DNA of 64,000 bases from Shewanella amazonensis SB2B (GTDB lineage: Bacteria > Pseudomonadota > Gammaproteobacteria > Enterobacterales > Shewanellaceae), in contig NC_008700.1 in assembly GCF_000015245.1 (NCBI RefSeq), positions 3,918,501 through 3,982,500 on the forward strand, written 5' to 3'. Made by a program: the position numbers and the translations under genes. Positions within the stretch are counted from its first letter, which is position 1. Every line of letters begins with the position of its first letter. The notes under the pieces were generated by a model. That model was not told where the DNA came from and did not search any database. It saw only the letters and a program-made list of their open reading frames with translations. This document shows, in pieces, positions 35,416 to 44,347 of this stretch.

Positions 35416-36267
35416 ATGATGGAGTTTCTGGAGCAAACCTTTAAGTGGCTATCGCTGCTTGGCGCCCTCCATTGCCTGGGTCTGGGAATCTATCTGCGCT
35501 ATCTCTATCGCTCAAACAGCGGTAATCACAGGTTGCTCGCCGGGATTTTTTCGCTGCTGTCCCTGACCTTCTTCAGCGGTCTGCTCACCCGCGACACAGT
35601 GTCGTTACCCATGCCGCTCATTTATAGCCTGTTTATTCCGGGCTACTTTTTGTTGATGCCGCTCCTGTACCAGTACTGTCGCCAGGCGCTTGGCAAGCAC
35701 TGCGGCCGATTCTGGTATCACTATTTGCCTGCGCCCCTGATTGCCATTGGTGTAGCCACAGACCAACTGCTGCGCCCCGGCCTGATGATCTCAAGCGGTA
35801 CGGACAAAGTCTCCCTCGCTGACTACAGCCCACTCGCCGCCGTGTTAACCCTGCTGCTGTTTTTCCAAACCTGCTGCTACTTCATGCTGATTTTCAGATT
35901 ATTGCTCTCTCATTCCAGTCGCAGCGCCCGCGCCCATGAACAAAGCCTGCAGGACCTCCGTTTTCGCTGGCTGATGACCCTGTGCCTGGCGCTGATGTTC
36001 AACTGGCTCCTCAGAGTAGTGCTGACCCTGATCCCCATTTATTTCGGAGATGGTGTCACGTCCCTGATGCTGATGCTGCCAAGAATGATTTTACTGCTGA
36101 GCCTCTACCTGCTGGCGTTTTACGGCCTGCACCAAATTACTCGCGCGGCCTACCTTCGCGGCCAACTCAGCCTTCCGCCAAACGTCACCCAGAAATCCAG
36201 TAGCCAACTGCTGAGTGCCGATGAACTCAACTACCTGCAAGACTTGCTTCGTGAGGAGAAAAAGTAA
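35416..36267 (+). CDS. Seven-helix membrane protein, sensor-like orphan
   Basis: The 283-residue protein has about seven membrane helices (LSLLGALHCLGLGIYL, LAGIFSLLSLTFFSGLL, LIYSLFIPGYFLLMPLLY, YLPAPLIAIGVATDQLL, LAAVLTLLLFFQTCCYFML, RWLMTLCLALMFNWLLRVVL, MLMLPRMILLLSLYLLAFYGL). It ends in a short soluble tail SSQLLSADELNYLQDLLREEK. The layout and tail resemble the membrane half of AraC-type regulators and histidine kinases with N-terminal 7TM sensors, but the effector domain is missing. The frame ends cleanly, so it is not an obvious truncation. It lies 68 bp upstream of the S9 peptidase gene on the same strand. Confidence 0.72.
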   Translation: MMEFLEQTFKWLSLLGALHCLGLGIYLRYLYRSNSGNHRLLAGIFSLLSLTFFSGLLTRDTVSLPMPLIYSLFIPGYFLLMPLLYQYCRQALGKHCGRFWYHYLPAPLIAIGVATDQLLRPGLMISSGTDKVSLADYSPLAAVLTLLLFFQTCCYFMLIFRLLLSHSSRSARAHEQSLQDLRFRWLMTLCLALMFNWLLRVVLTLIPIYFGDGVTSLMLMLPRMILLLSLYLLAFYGLHQITRAAYLRGQLSLPPNVTQKSSSQLLSADELNYLQDLLREEKK

Positions 36268-36335
36268 GTTTTTCATGGTGATTTTGTATTCAACCCGATA
36301 AGGTAAAAGCACTTTCAGCAATCGGGGGGATCCAG

Positions 36336-38378
36336 ATGTCACCGCTTTACCCACGCCTATTTTTAGCCAGTTTGTTGGCTGCACCGGCGGCCATGGCCGC
36401 GCCAAGCCACCAGATTACCCTGGATGACTTTTTCGACATCGCCAACATGGGCACAGTGAAGCTGAGCCCCAATGGCAACCACGCTCTCTGGCTCGAAGGC
36501 CGTTGGAACAAAGAGCTGGATAAGAGCCAGAACGACCTGTGGCAAATCGATATCAAGAGCCGCCAGCCAACACGCCTGACCTTCACCGACGAGAGCGAGT
36601 CCAGCCCAGTGTGGAGCCCGGACGGCCAGTTCATCTACTTTATCGGTAAGGAAAAACGTAACGATGCCAAGGCCCCTTTCAATGGCAAGGCACAGGTGTT
36701 CCGTATTCCCGTCACCGGCGGCGAAGCCGTGCCCATGACCCGGGAAGCCGAAGGTGTGTCCGCCTTTGAGTTGGCTCCCAACGGTGCCAGCCTGTATTTC
36801 CTCACCCACAAAGACACCAAGGACAAAGACCGCTGGGCCGGCATGCGTTCAGGCCACAGCGCGCCTCAGTATGGCCACGGCAAGCGCGACACCAATCCGC
36901 TGTACAAGTTGGATCTGGTCAACTTCCGCCAGGAGCTTGTGCTGGACGATGACAAGGTGGTGTGGGATTTCAGTGTCAGCCCCGATGGCAACCACATCGC
37001 CCGCATCACCACCGAAGACAACGAACTGGTCTATCTCGAAGGCTGGTCGCAGGTGGAAGTGTTCGATACCGCCAATAAGCAAAACCGGGTACTGGAAGAC
37101 AGCGCCTGGCGCCAGCAGGCAGCATCGCCCTATGGCTGGCTCGAGGGGCTGGCCTGGCATGGCGACAGCAAACGCCTGGCATTTCGTATTGATTTTGATG
37201 GCCACCCCGGTCGCTTGTTTGTGGTCGACACCGATGGCAAAGGCCAAATGGAGCTGAGCCGCAGCGGCAAAGTTACCCTCAATGGGGCCGATATCCAGTG
37301 GCGTCCGGGCAGCGATGAAATCTGTTACCGGGTAGCCGATGCCGCCAGAGTCAAATTGCAGTGTACCGAAATCGATGGCTTGCAGCAGGACGATACCCGA
37401 ACCCTGATTGAAGGGGATACAGTAATTGGCAGCTACAGCTTCAACAGCCGTGGCAGCCAGGTGGCATTCAGCCACAATGGTTTGGATCATTTCACCGATC
37501 TGTTCGTGGCCGACGCCAATAGCAAGCGGGCCTCGGCAAACCGCCTGACAGACATCAACCCCCAGAGTGCCGACTGGCAGCTGCCACAGATCAGCATCTA
37601 TAAGTGGCAGGCACCCGATGGCAGCGACGTCGAAGGCATACTGGAACTGCCCTACGGCTGGGACAAGTCCAAGGGCAAGCTGCCTTTGGTGGTGCAAATC
37701 CACGGAGGCCCTACCGCCGCCACACCATACTCGCTGCAACACCGCAGCTACGGCCGCGCCAGCTTCCCGGCCCAGGGTTGGGCGCTGTTGTCACCCAACT
37801 ACCGCGGTTCCACCGGCTACGGCGATAAGTTCCTTACCGATCTGGTTGGGCGCGAACACGACATCGAAGTCAAAGACATACTCTCGGGCGTCGATAAGCT
37901 GATTGCCGATGGCATTGTGGACGGCGACAAGTTGGCGGTGATGGGCTGGTCCAATGGTGGCTACCTCACCAACGCGCTCATCAGCACCACTGACCGCTTC
38001 AAGGCCGCAAGCTCAGGCGCCGGAGTGTTCGATCAGCGTCTGCAGTGGATGCTGGAAGACACCCCGGGCCACGTGGTCAACTTTATGGAAGGCCTGCCCT
38101 GGGAAAAGCCCGATGCCTACACCCATGGCTCGTCCCTGACCCACGCAGACAAAATAAAAACGCCAACCCTTATCCACATAGGTGAGAAGGATGCGCGGGT
38201 ACCGCTGGGCCATGCCCAGGGTCTTTACCGCGCGCTGCACAACTATCTGGGCGTCCCTGTAGAACTGGTGGTCTATCCCGGCGAAGGTCATGGTCTGTCC
38301 AAGTATCAGCACCGCAAGGCCAAGATGGAGTGGGATTTGAAGTGGTTTAACTATTATGTGCTGGGCATCGAGCCCTGA
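36336..38378 (+). CDS. S9 family prolyl oligopeptidase-type peptidase
   Basis: The 680-residue exported enzyme has a signal peptide (1-22, AAMAA) and an N-terminal beta-propeller (about 30-410, with repeated SPDG/SPNG strands). A C-terminal alpha/beta-hydrolase domain carries Ser539 (GWSNGGYLT), Asp619 (GEKDARVP) and His652 (GEGHGLSK). LVVQIHGGPTAATPYSLQHRSYGRASFPAQGWALLSPNYRGSTGYGDKF is the conserved oxyanion and entry segment. It should cleave short peptides, probably in the periplasm, as a DPP or acylaminoacyl-peptidase relative. It is followed by a strong terminator. Confidence 0.93.
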   Translation: MSPLYPRLFLASLLAAPAAMAAPSHQITLDDFFDIANMGTVKLSPNGNHALWLEGRWNKELDKSQNDLWQIDIKSRQPTRLTFTDESESSPVWSPDGQFIYFIGKEKRNDAKAPFNGKAQVFRIPVTGGEAVPMTREAEGVSAFELAPNGASLYFLTHKDTKDKDRWAGMRSGHSAPQYGHGKRDTNPLYKLDLVNFRQELVLDDDKVVWDFSVSPDGNHIARITTEDNELVYLEGWSQVEVFDTANKQNRVLEDSAWRQQAASPYGWLEGLAWHGDSKRLAFRIDFDGHPGRLFVVDTDGKGQMELSRSGKVTLNGADIQWRPGSDEICYRVADAARVKLQCTEIDGLQQDDTRTLIEGDTVIGSYSFNSRGSQVAFSHNGLDHFTDLFVADANSKRASANRLTDINPQSADWQLPQISIYKWQAPDGSDVEGILELPYGWDKSKGKLPLVVQIHGGPTAATPYSLQHRSYGRASFPAQGWALLSPNYRGSTGYGDKFLTDLVGREHDIEVKDILSGVDKLIADGIVDGDKLAVMGWSNGGYLTNALISTTDRFKAASSGAGVFDQRLQWMLEDTPGHVVNFMEGLPWEKPDAYTHGSSLTHADKIKTPTLIHIGEKDARVPLGHAQGLYRALHNYLGVPVELVVYPGEGHGLSKYQHRKAKMEWDLKWFNYYVLGIEP

Positions 38379-38442
38379 TATATCAGTCGTGCAACGCATC
38401 GTTCAGGGCCGTTTTCCTGAACCCCGGCTGACACCAAAACAG

Positions 38443-38469
38443 AAAAAGCGCCTTTCGGGGCGCTTTTTT
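38443..38469 (+). terminator. Terminator after the S9 peptidase gene
   Basis: AAAAAGCGCC TTTCG GGGCGCTTTTTT, long stem and T run. Confidence 0.92.
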
Positions 38470-38545
38470 ACTGAATGCTATTCACTTTTTCTGCTCCATG
38501 CCTATGCTGGTGTCAGTCACCCCCTCACCCGAAAAGGAGAGTTCC

Positions 38546-39121
38546 ATGAAATCATTCAAGCATTTGTTGCTTGCTACTCTGATGCTGCTCGGTATTGGAC
38601 AAGCCTTCGCCGCCGAGGATGACGTCAAATATCAGGATGCACTTGCCACCTTTAAGCAAGCCAGTGAAACCCACAAGTTTTTCAATAATGCCTACGGCTA
38701 TGCCCTGTTCCCCACCATAGGCAAGGGGGGTATAGGTATCGGCGCCGCCTACGGCAAGGGCCGGGTTTATCGACAGGGTGCCTATGTGGGCGACTCCAGC
38801 ATGACCCAGGTTTCCATTGGCTTCCAACTGGGGGGCCAGGCCTACAGCGAGATTATTTTCTTTAAAGATGAAAAGGCCTTTCGCGACTTTACCAGCGGCA
38901 GCTTTGAGTTCAGTGGTCAGGCGTCCGCCGTGGCCATCAACGTGGGTGCCAATGCCCAGGCAGGCACCACGGGTAACTCGGCCGGTGCAGGTCAGGCAGG
39001 CGGCGCCCAAAATGCCACCGCAGCCTATATCAATGGCATGACTGTATTTACCGCAGCCAAGGGTGGATTGATGTTTGAAGCCGCCCTGGCGGGCCAGTCG
39101 TTCACCTTCGAAGGCAAGTAG
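38546..39121 (+). CDS. Exported SYLF (Ysc84-type) lipid-binding domain protein
   Basis: The 191-residue protein has a signal peptide (MKSFKHLLLATLMLLGIGQAFA) and a SYLF domain: FNNAYGYALFPTIGKGGIGIGAAYGKGRVYRQGAYVGDSSMTQVSIGFQLGGQAYSEIIFFKDEKAFRDFTSG, and GLMFEAALAGQSFTFEG. An Ala/Gly-rich insert (NAQAGTTGNSAGAGQAGGAQNA) interrupts the domain near residue 140. SYLF domains bind phosphoinositides in eukaryotes; the bacterial role is not settled. GGAG lies 7 nt before ATG 38546. Confidence 0.88.
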   Translation: MKSFKHLLLATLMLLGIGQAFAAEDDVKYQDALATFKQASETHKFFNNAYGYALFPTIGKGGIGIGAAYGKGRVYRQGAYVGDSSMTQVSIGFQLGGQAYSEIIFFKDEKAFRDFTSGSFEFSGQASAVAINVGANAQAGTTGNSAGAGQAGGAQNATAAYINGMTVFTAAKGGLMFEAALAGQSFTFEGK

Positions 39122-39141
39122 CCGGTAAAAATACTCAGAGT

Positions 39142-39169
39142 AAAAAGGCGACCCTTGGGTCGCCTTTTT
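39142..39169. terminator. Terminator between convergent SYLF and secreted-protein genes
   Basis: AAAAAGGCGACCC TT GGGTCGCCTTTTT, near-perfect and bidirectional. Confidence 0.92.
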
Positions 39170-39211
39170 CATTAATGCCTGTTGTGCATAACCGCGTCAG
39201 TTATAAGCGCG

Positions 39212-39787
39212 TTAGTCATGGCCCCAGGGGGCTTTGGGTGTAGCGACTGGCTGGGTTAAGTCAAACTCCACCAGAAAGTCTCGGTTTTCACGGGTGAGGC
39301 GATAACTGAAAACCTCCCCGGTCAATCCCAGATGCCAGACGTTGGTCACTGACTTGTCCAGCCCATTTTCCTGGAAGTTGGCAATGGAATAGGCATCCAC
39401 CGGAAAGGATTGCCACTCGCGGCTGCCTTCATCCCGGGTGTCACCGCCGTATTGGGTGACCTTGTCTTCACTGCCATCCTGATGGCGATGGTCGTGTTTA
39501 AGCCTGAGCCCGGTATCGGTTTTGCTGATAACCCAGGTGCGGGAACTGTCGTCACCCACATGGAATGGCACCTTGATTTGACTCTCGGAGCACTCACGCA
39601 CATGCATGACCAAACGCTGGTTGGCAAACGCAGAGTCGGCCTCGTTCCCTTTGGCCACCTTACCTTCGAATGCCTTGCCGCACAGGGCGCCGAGCCTGTC
39701 GAAAAAGTCCGTTGCGGTCGGTTTATCCCCGGCGACGGCGCTGGCGCTGACGGCCAGTGACGCCATCAAAATCAGTGTCTTTTTCAT
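39212..39787 (-). CDS. Exported protein of unknown function
   Basis: The 191-residue protein has a signal peptide MKKTLILMASLAVSASAVAG. The mature sequence has FFDRLGALCGKAFEGKV, RLVMHVRECSESQIKVPFHVGDDSSRTWVISKTDTGLRLKHDHRHQDGSEDKVTQYGGDT and FSYRLTRENRDFLVEFDL. Two cysteines could form a disulfide. The HDHRHQDGSED segment could bind metal, but this is a guess. I recall similar 'secreted hypothetical' proteins in gammaproteobacteria without a function. ATG 39787 with GGGGTG upstream is preferred to GTG 39796. Confidence 0.78.
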   Translation of the reverse strand: MKKTLILMASLAVSASAVAGDKPTATDFFDRLGALCGKAFEGKVAKGNEADSAFANQRLVMHVRECSESQIKVPFHVGDDSSRTWVISKTDTGLRLKHDHRHQDGSEDKVTQYGGDTRDEGSREWQSFPVDAYSIANFQENGLDKSVTNVWHLGLTGEVFSYRLTRENRDFLVEFDLTQPVATPKAPWGHD

Positions 39788-39848
39788 GTAATTCACCCCA
39801 ACCCAAAAGACAGCAGCCTAGCAAGTCAGGGTGAATTGAGTCTGAATC

Positions 39849-40898
39849 TTACCAGCCTATGTAACTGCGGGAGCGATCGCCCAGTTTTGCCTTGATGGCC
39901 CTGGCGGTGAGTACGCTGCCCACCAGCAAAAACACAAAAATCCCCATCGACAGGCCCAGACTGGTCCACATGTTGCCGGGGGCCAGCTTGAACCGCAGCA
40001 ATCCTGTGATCACGCCAAAAAGGATAGAAAACAGCGGATGGATAAAGAAAATGGCAAAACTCATCTCGGCCAGCGCATTGAGACTCTTTTGGGTGCGCTC
40101 GGAGAGCGATCTTTGGGACAACCACAGACACAGCCCAACAGCGAGGATCACCAGACTAAACTTTTGCACAAACTGCCAGTCTACCCCGCCCCAACTGAGG
40201 GCCTCTTTATGATAGTTGCCCACATGGCCCTGGACATAGGTTTGCATATACAGGCTTACAAGGGTGCCCAGCAGCGCCAGCCACAGCAGCGGCACAGCTC
40301 TTTCTTTGAGCCACTCTTCATGGGCCGAATACAAAATCCCCATCAGGTAGAAGGGGGTGAAATACACCACAGAATGCAGCACGTTGATGTTGCCGATGGG
40401 GCGGTGGATCAGCAGAGCTATCACACAGCTCAGCGCCAGCAATGTCCAGCGCGCGGCTGCGCTCATGCGGATATAGGCCGAAAACACCGGCGAGATGGCA
40501 AACACCGCCATAATAAAGGGAATGTACCAATGGGGATAAAGCACATAGCCATTGCGCACCGTGTAATAGATGCCCTTGGCAACCTCAGACAAGGGTCTGC
40601 CGTACATCAGGCTCCACTGGGCTGCGAGCATGACAAGGCCCACCAGTGACACCCATAAAAATGGCAGCAACACGTTGCGCAGCTTGCTGACCATAAATTC
40701 TTTGTACACCATGCGCGGGTGGAAAATCCGGTGATAAAAGTAGCCCGAGATAAACACAAACAAGGCGGTGCCGCCCCGTACCAGATTTTCCAGCGGTAGA
40801 GGAAAACCGGCGCCCGAGTTGTAAATACTGTGCCCGGCCACAATCCACAGAATGGCGATGGCCCGCATGTAGGTAAATTCAAGTTGTTGTTTTCGCAT
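39849..40898 (-). CDS. Acyltransferase family 3 membrane protein
   Basis: The 349-residue protein has about ten membrane helices. It begins MRKQQLEFTYMRAIAILWIVAGHSIYNSGAG with the RA.A.L.V...H signature of OafA/NodX-type O-acyltransferases. GGTALFVFISGYFYHR follows. These enzymes acylate sugars of surface polysaccharides or small molecules. ATG 40898 is preferred to GTG 40907, whose bases form part of the AGGTG ribosome site. No polysaccharide genes are adjacent, so the substrate is unknown. Confidence 0.88.
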   Translation of the reverse strand: MRKQQLEFTYMRAIAILWIVAGHSIYNSGAGFPLPLENLVRGGTALFVFISGYFYHRIFHPRMVYKEFMVSKLRNVLLPFLWVSLVGLVMLAAQWSLMYGRPLSEVAKGIYYTVRNGYVLYPHWYIPFIMAVFAISPVFSAYIRMSAAARWTLLALSCVIALLIHRPIGNINVLHSVVYFTPFYLMGILYSAHEEWLKERAVPLLWLALLGTLVSLYMQTYVQGHVGNYHKEALSWGGVDWQFVQKFSLVILAVGLCLWLSQRSLSERTQKSLNALAEMSFAIFFIHPLFSILFGVITGLLRFKLAPGNMWTSLGLSMGIFVFLLVGSVLTARAIKAKLGDRSRSYIGW

Positions 40899-41079
40899 GG
40901 GACACACCTAGCAGCAGAAAGGTGCAGTGAACACGGAAGGAGCAAAAGCGTTCATTGATGATCTCGACAGGGCTGCAGGGCGCAGCGTGGGCACAATATA
41001 GCCCCGGTTTGGTAAAACTGGAATAGGGTCAACAGAATATTTTTTGACCCGAAAAGAACGCCTGATAAATCCTTTACAA

Positions 41080-41427
41080 TCATTTAGTTGGTTTATTATC
41101 GGTGCCAAACCAAGCCTCCAGTTTTTCGGCCGCTCTGGCGCGGGTGCCATCGTCAATATAGACGGCCACCATGGTCAGCGCCGCGGCCAGCGCCCCGAGA
41201 TCATCGGAGAACCCCATCAAAGGGGTGAGATCCGGAATGGCGTCCAACGGGGTAATAAAGTAACCCAGAGCACCATAGATGATGGTTTTGGCCCAGGTGG
41301 GGGTCTCGGGGCGCTGGGCGGCATAATAAAGCCACAGTGCTTTCTCTATCACCTCACGGCCCGCCTGCCTGGCAAAGTCCTTCACCTTTTGCCAAAAACC
41401 TGTGTCGCTGTACTGAGTGTCGTTCAC
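41080..41427 (-). CDS. YkvA/DUF1232 family protein
   Basis: The 115-residue protein has the DUF1232 signature PTWAKTIIYGALGYFITPLDAIPDLTPLMGFSDDLGALAAALTMV, a membrane-associated hairpin with the P.D.IPD..P..G..DD core. Function is unknown. GTG 41427 is preferred to TTG 41433 because GGAGG is then 7 nt upstream. Confidence 0.87.
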   Translation of the reverse strand: MNDTQYSDTGFWQKVKDFARQAGREVIEKALWLYYAAQRPETPTWAKTIIYGALGYFITPLDAIPDLTPLMGFSDDLGALAAALTMVAVYIDDGTRARAAEKLEAWFGTDNKPTK

Positions 41428-41794
41428 GGCCAAGCCTCCCTTGCTGCGACTTCATTCATGTCACTGTACGTCAAAAGCGTGCCTCTGTCAGCGAGGCAAC
41501 ATCAGTGCGCTACGTGATTATTCACTTCAACCATATAACCAGTCAGATAAATGCGAACAAATAAAATTTAAATGCATATTGTCGAATTATAAAATAATAA
41601 ATGAGTACGAATTTAATTAACCAAGAATAAATTAATAAATAAAATCACACAGATTACATGGAGTTACATTTAGTAAAAGACTTTGTTTTTTATGATTCAC
41701 TTCAAATTATCTTTATGTCGACACAGATAAAATCACCTCGCCAAATGAGGCATTTTCTTTCAATGGTTTCTTGCTGTTCGTAATGGAGTTGTAT
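41428..41794. other. AT-rich upstream region of the speFL-speF operon
   Basis: No gene seen. The sequence 41520-41760 is clearly more AT-rich than its surroundings and should contain the operon promoter; several TATAAT-like and TTGNNN boxes exist, so I do not single one out. Confidence 0.4.
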
Positions 41795-41899
41795 ATGAGA
41801 AAGAAATCAAAGATCATGGCGCATATTCGCCGAACGAGGCATATCATGATGCCTGAGCAACGCGACTACTTCGACTATTCATTCTTCTTCCTGCTTTAA
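41795..41899 (+). CDS. speFL: SpeFL, ornithine-sensing leader (arrest) peptide
   Basis: A 34-codon ORF with GGAG 7 nt upstream, 225 bp ahead of speF. The peptide contains HIRRTRHIM (residues 10-18) and ends DYFDYSFFFLL. E. coli SpeFL is also 34 residues, contains HIRRTTHIM and has FDFHFF near its end. In E. coli the nascent peptide captures ornithine through HIRRxxH in the ribosome tunnel, stalls at termination and thereby prevents Rho-dependent termination before speF. The conserved motif, length and position make the same function very likely here. The C-terminal effector segment differs in detail (FFFLL instead of FFNAR). Confidence 0.92.
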   Translation: MRKKSKIMAHIRRTRHIMMPEQRDYFDYSFFFLL

Positions 41900-41918
41900 T
41901 CCTGCCTTCGCCGGACGC

Positions 41919-41940
41919 CTTGGGCTATCTGTCGCCCGAG
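41919..41940 (+). promoter_or_regulatory. Leader hairpin downstream of speFL
   Basis: CTTGGGC (41919-41925) pairs with GCCCGAG (41934-41940), starting 20 nt after the speFL stop. It is a candidate element of the attenuation region between speFL and speF; no T run follows, which fits a Rho-dependent rather than intrinsic mechanism. Confidence 0.5.
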
Positions 41941-42124
41941 AGTCTATCGCATAAAAATACAATTTATCTGCCAGCCTTGGACTGACTCTGTCAGGGGATA
42001 ACTGCGTCTTTTCATTAATTCGCAGCCCTTATTTGTCAGCACCCGTTCGGCTGCCCGGAATTTACCATGTCGATTTAATAAATATTGACAGGGGTCCGGC
42101 TAACCAAAATTAATCAGGTTAATT

Positions 42125-44287
42125 ATGAATTCGTTAAAAATTGCCGCCAGTTTATCTGTTCGCGCCTGTTTTGATACCAAACGGGAAGTCGTCAACGTAT
42201 TAACCACTGACTTTTGCGATGTGGGTGCCGCCGTTGTTTCTGTTACTGATGTAAATAACGGCATTGTCGACAAAATTAAAAATACCGGTTTGAATTTACC
42301 GATATTTGTTTCTGTATGCTGTGAAGAAGCTTTCCCCGATGATTTTTGCGATACCATCACCGGGGTATTCGAACTCTGTAATGCCAAAACTGACTTTTAT
42401 GGCAAACAGGTCGAAACCGCGGTGCGTCGCTATCAGGAATCCCTGCTGCCCCCCTTCTTCGGTACCCTGAAAAAGTACGTTGAAATGGGTAACTCCACCT
42501 TTGCCTGTCCGGGGCACCAGGGTGGTCAGTTCTTCCGTAAACACCCCGTTGGCCGTCAGTTCTTTGATTTCTTCGGCGAAACTGTGTTCCGCTCGGACAT
42601 GTGCAATGCCGACGTGAAGCTGGGTGACCTGCTCATACACGAAGGCGCACCCCACGATGCCCAAGCCTATGCGGCCAAGGTGTATAACGCCGACAAAACC
42701 TACTTTGTACTGAACGGCACTTCCGCCTCCAACAAGGTGGTGTGTAACGCCCTGCTCGCCCCCGGCGATCTGGTACTGTTTGACCGCAACAACCACAAAT
42801 CCAACCACCACGGCGCCCTCATTCAGGCCGGTGCCACTCCCGTGTATCTGGAAACGGCCCGCAACCCCTTCGGTTTTATCGGTGGTATAGACTCCCACTG
42901 CTTTGATGAAGCTTACCTGCGGGACGAAATCGGTAAGGTTGCCCCTGAGCGGGTACAGGCAGCGCGCCCATTCCGCCTTGCCATCATCCAGCTTGGCACC
43001 TATGACGGCACCATATACAACGCCCGTCAGGTGGTGGACCGCATTGGCCACCTGTGTGACTACATCCTGTTTGACTCTGCCTGGGTAGGCTACGAGCAAT
43101 TCATCCCCATGATGAAAGACTGCTCGCCGCTGCTGCTGGAACTCGGCGCCGAAGACCCGGGTATTATCGTCACCCAGTCGGTGCACAAACAGCAGGCCGG
43201 GTTTTCGCAAACCTCACAAATCCACAAAAAAGACAGCCATATCAAGGGACAGGAACGCTACTGCAACCATAAACGCTTTAACAACGCCTTTATGATGCAC
43301 GCCTCCACCAGCCCCTTCTATCCGCTGTTTGCAGCACTGGATGTGAACGCCAAGATGCACGAAGGCGCCAGCGGCCGTTACCTGTGGCGCGAGGCAGTGA
43401 AGGCCGGTATCGAAGCCCGCAAGTTGCTGCTTAAAAAGTGCAAGTACATCAAGCCCTTTATCCCCACCACAGTGGAAGGCGAGCCCTGGCAGAGCTTTGA
43501 TACCGAGCGAATGGCCGACGATCTGCGCTTCTTCGAGTTCGAACCGGGCCTTAAATGGCACGCGTTCGATGGCTACGAGAAGGGCCAGTATTTTGTCGAC
43601 CCCTGTAAGTTCCTGCTCACCACCCCCGGCATCAACGCCGAAACCGGCGAGTACGAAGACTTCGGTATCCCGGCCACCATCCTTGCAAACTTCCTTCGTG
43701 AAAACAACATCATACCGGAGAAGTGCGACCTTAACTCCATCCTGTTCCTCATGACCCCCGCCGAGGACATGGCCAAGATGCAGCATCTGGTGACCCAGAT
43801 TGCCCGCTTCGAGAAGCTGATTGACGAAGATGCACCTTTAAGTGAAGTGCTGCCCAACGTCTATCGCACCAATCGCGAGCGTTATGAAGGCTACAGCATC
43901 CGTCGCCTGTGTCAGGAAATGCACGACCTCTATGTCAGCCGTAACGTGAAACAGCTGCAAAAAGAGATGTTCCGTGCTGCCCATTTTCCCAAGGCGGTGA
44001 TGAATCCACAGGACGCCAATATCGCCTTTGTGCGCGGCAAGGCCGAGCTGGTGCCCCTCAGTGAAATCGAAGGCCAGATCGCGGCCGAAGGCGCCCTGCC
44101 TTATCCACCCGGCGTGCTCTGTATGGTGCCGGGGGAAGTCTGGGGCGGCGCGGTGCAGCGCTATTTCCTGGCCCTCGAAGAAGGCATCAACCTGCTGCCG
44201 GGCTTCGCCCCCGAACTGCAGGGTGTGTACCTGGAGCGCGCCGATAATGGCCGGGTTCAGGCTATGGGTTACGTCCTCAAACGCTGA
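42125..44287 (+). CDS. speF: Inducible ornithine decarboxylase
   Basis: The 720-residue fold-type I PLP decarboxylase has a wing domain (1-110), GQFFRKHPVGRQFFDFFGETVFRSDMCNADVKLGDLLIHEG, TYFVLNGTSASNKVV, and the PLP-lysine segment TQSVHKQQAGFSQTSQIHKK (Lys355). It ends in the C-terminal domain typical of SpeC/SpeF. It converts ornithine to putrescine and CO2, consuming a proton. The potE gene 60 bp downstream and speFL upstream identify it as the inducible SpeF form rather than biosynthetic SpeC. Expression is expected to rise with ornithine through speFL. Confidence 0.96.
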   Translation: MNSLKIAASLSVRACFDTKREVVNVLTTDFCDVGAAVVSVTDVNNGIVDKIKNTGLNLPIFVSVCCEEAFPDDFCDTITGVFELCNAKTDFYGKQVETAVRRYQESLLPPFFGTLKKYVEMGNSTFACPGHQGGQFFRKHPVGRQFFDFFGETVFRSDMCNADVKLGDLLIHEGAPHDAQAYAAKVYNADKTYFVLNGTSASNKVVCNALLAPGDLVLFDRNNHKSNHHGALIQAGATPVYLETARNPFGFIGGIDSHCFDEAYLRDEIGKVAPERVQAARPFRLAIIQLGTYDGTIYNARQVVDRIGHLCDYILFDSAWVGYEQFIPMMKDCSPLLLELGAEDPGIIVTQSVHKQQAGFSQTSQIHKKDSHIKGQERYCNHKRFNNAFMMHASTSPFYPLFAALDVNAKMHEGASGRYLWREAVKAGIEARKLLLKKCKYIKPFIPTTVEGEPWQSFDTERMADDLRFFEFEPGLKWHAFDGYEKGQYFVDPCKFLLTTPGINAETGEYEDFGIPATILANFLRENNIIPEKCDLNSILFLMTPAEDMAKMQHLVTQIARFEKLIDEDAPLSEVLPNVYRTNRERYEGYSIRRLCQEMHDLYVSRNVKQLQKEMFRAAHFPKAVMNPQDANIAFVRGKAELVPLSEIEGQIAAEGALPYPPGVLCMVPGEVWGGAVQRYFLALEEGINLLPGFAPELQGVYLERADNGRVQAMGYVLKR

Positions 44288-44294
44288 TCAACGC

Positions 44295-44318
44295 GGGGCG
44301 GCAAGGGTACGCCGCCCC
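44295..44318 (+). other. Intercistronic hairpin between speF and potE
   Basis: GGGGCGGC pairs with GCCGCCCC across an 8-nt loop; no T run. It may set relative speF/potE mRNA levels by blocking exonucleases. Confidence 0.6.
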
Positions 44319-44347
44319 CTAAAACCATAACGAATCGAGACACTATT

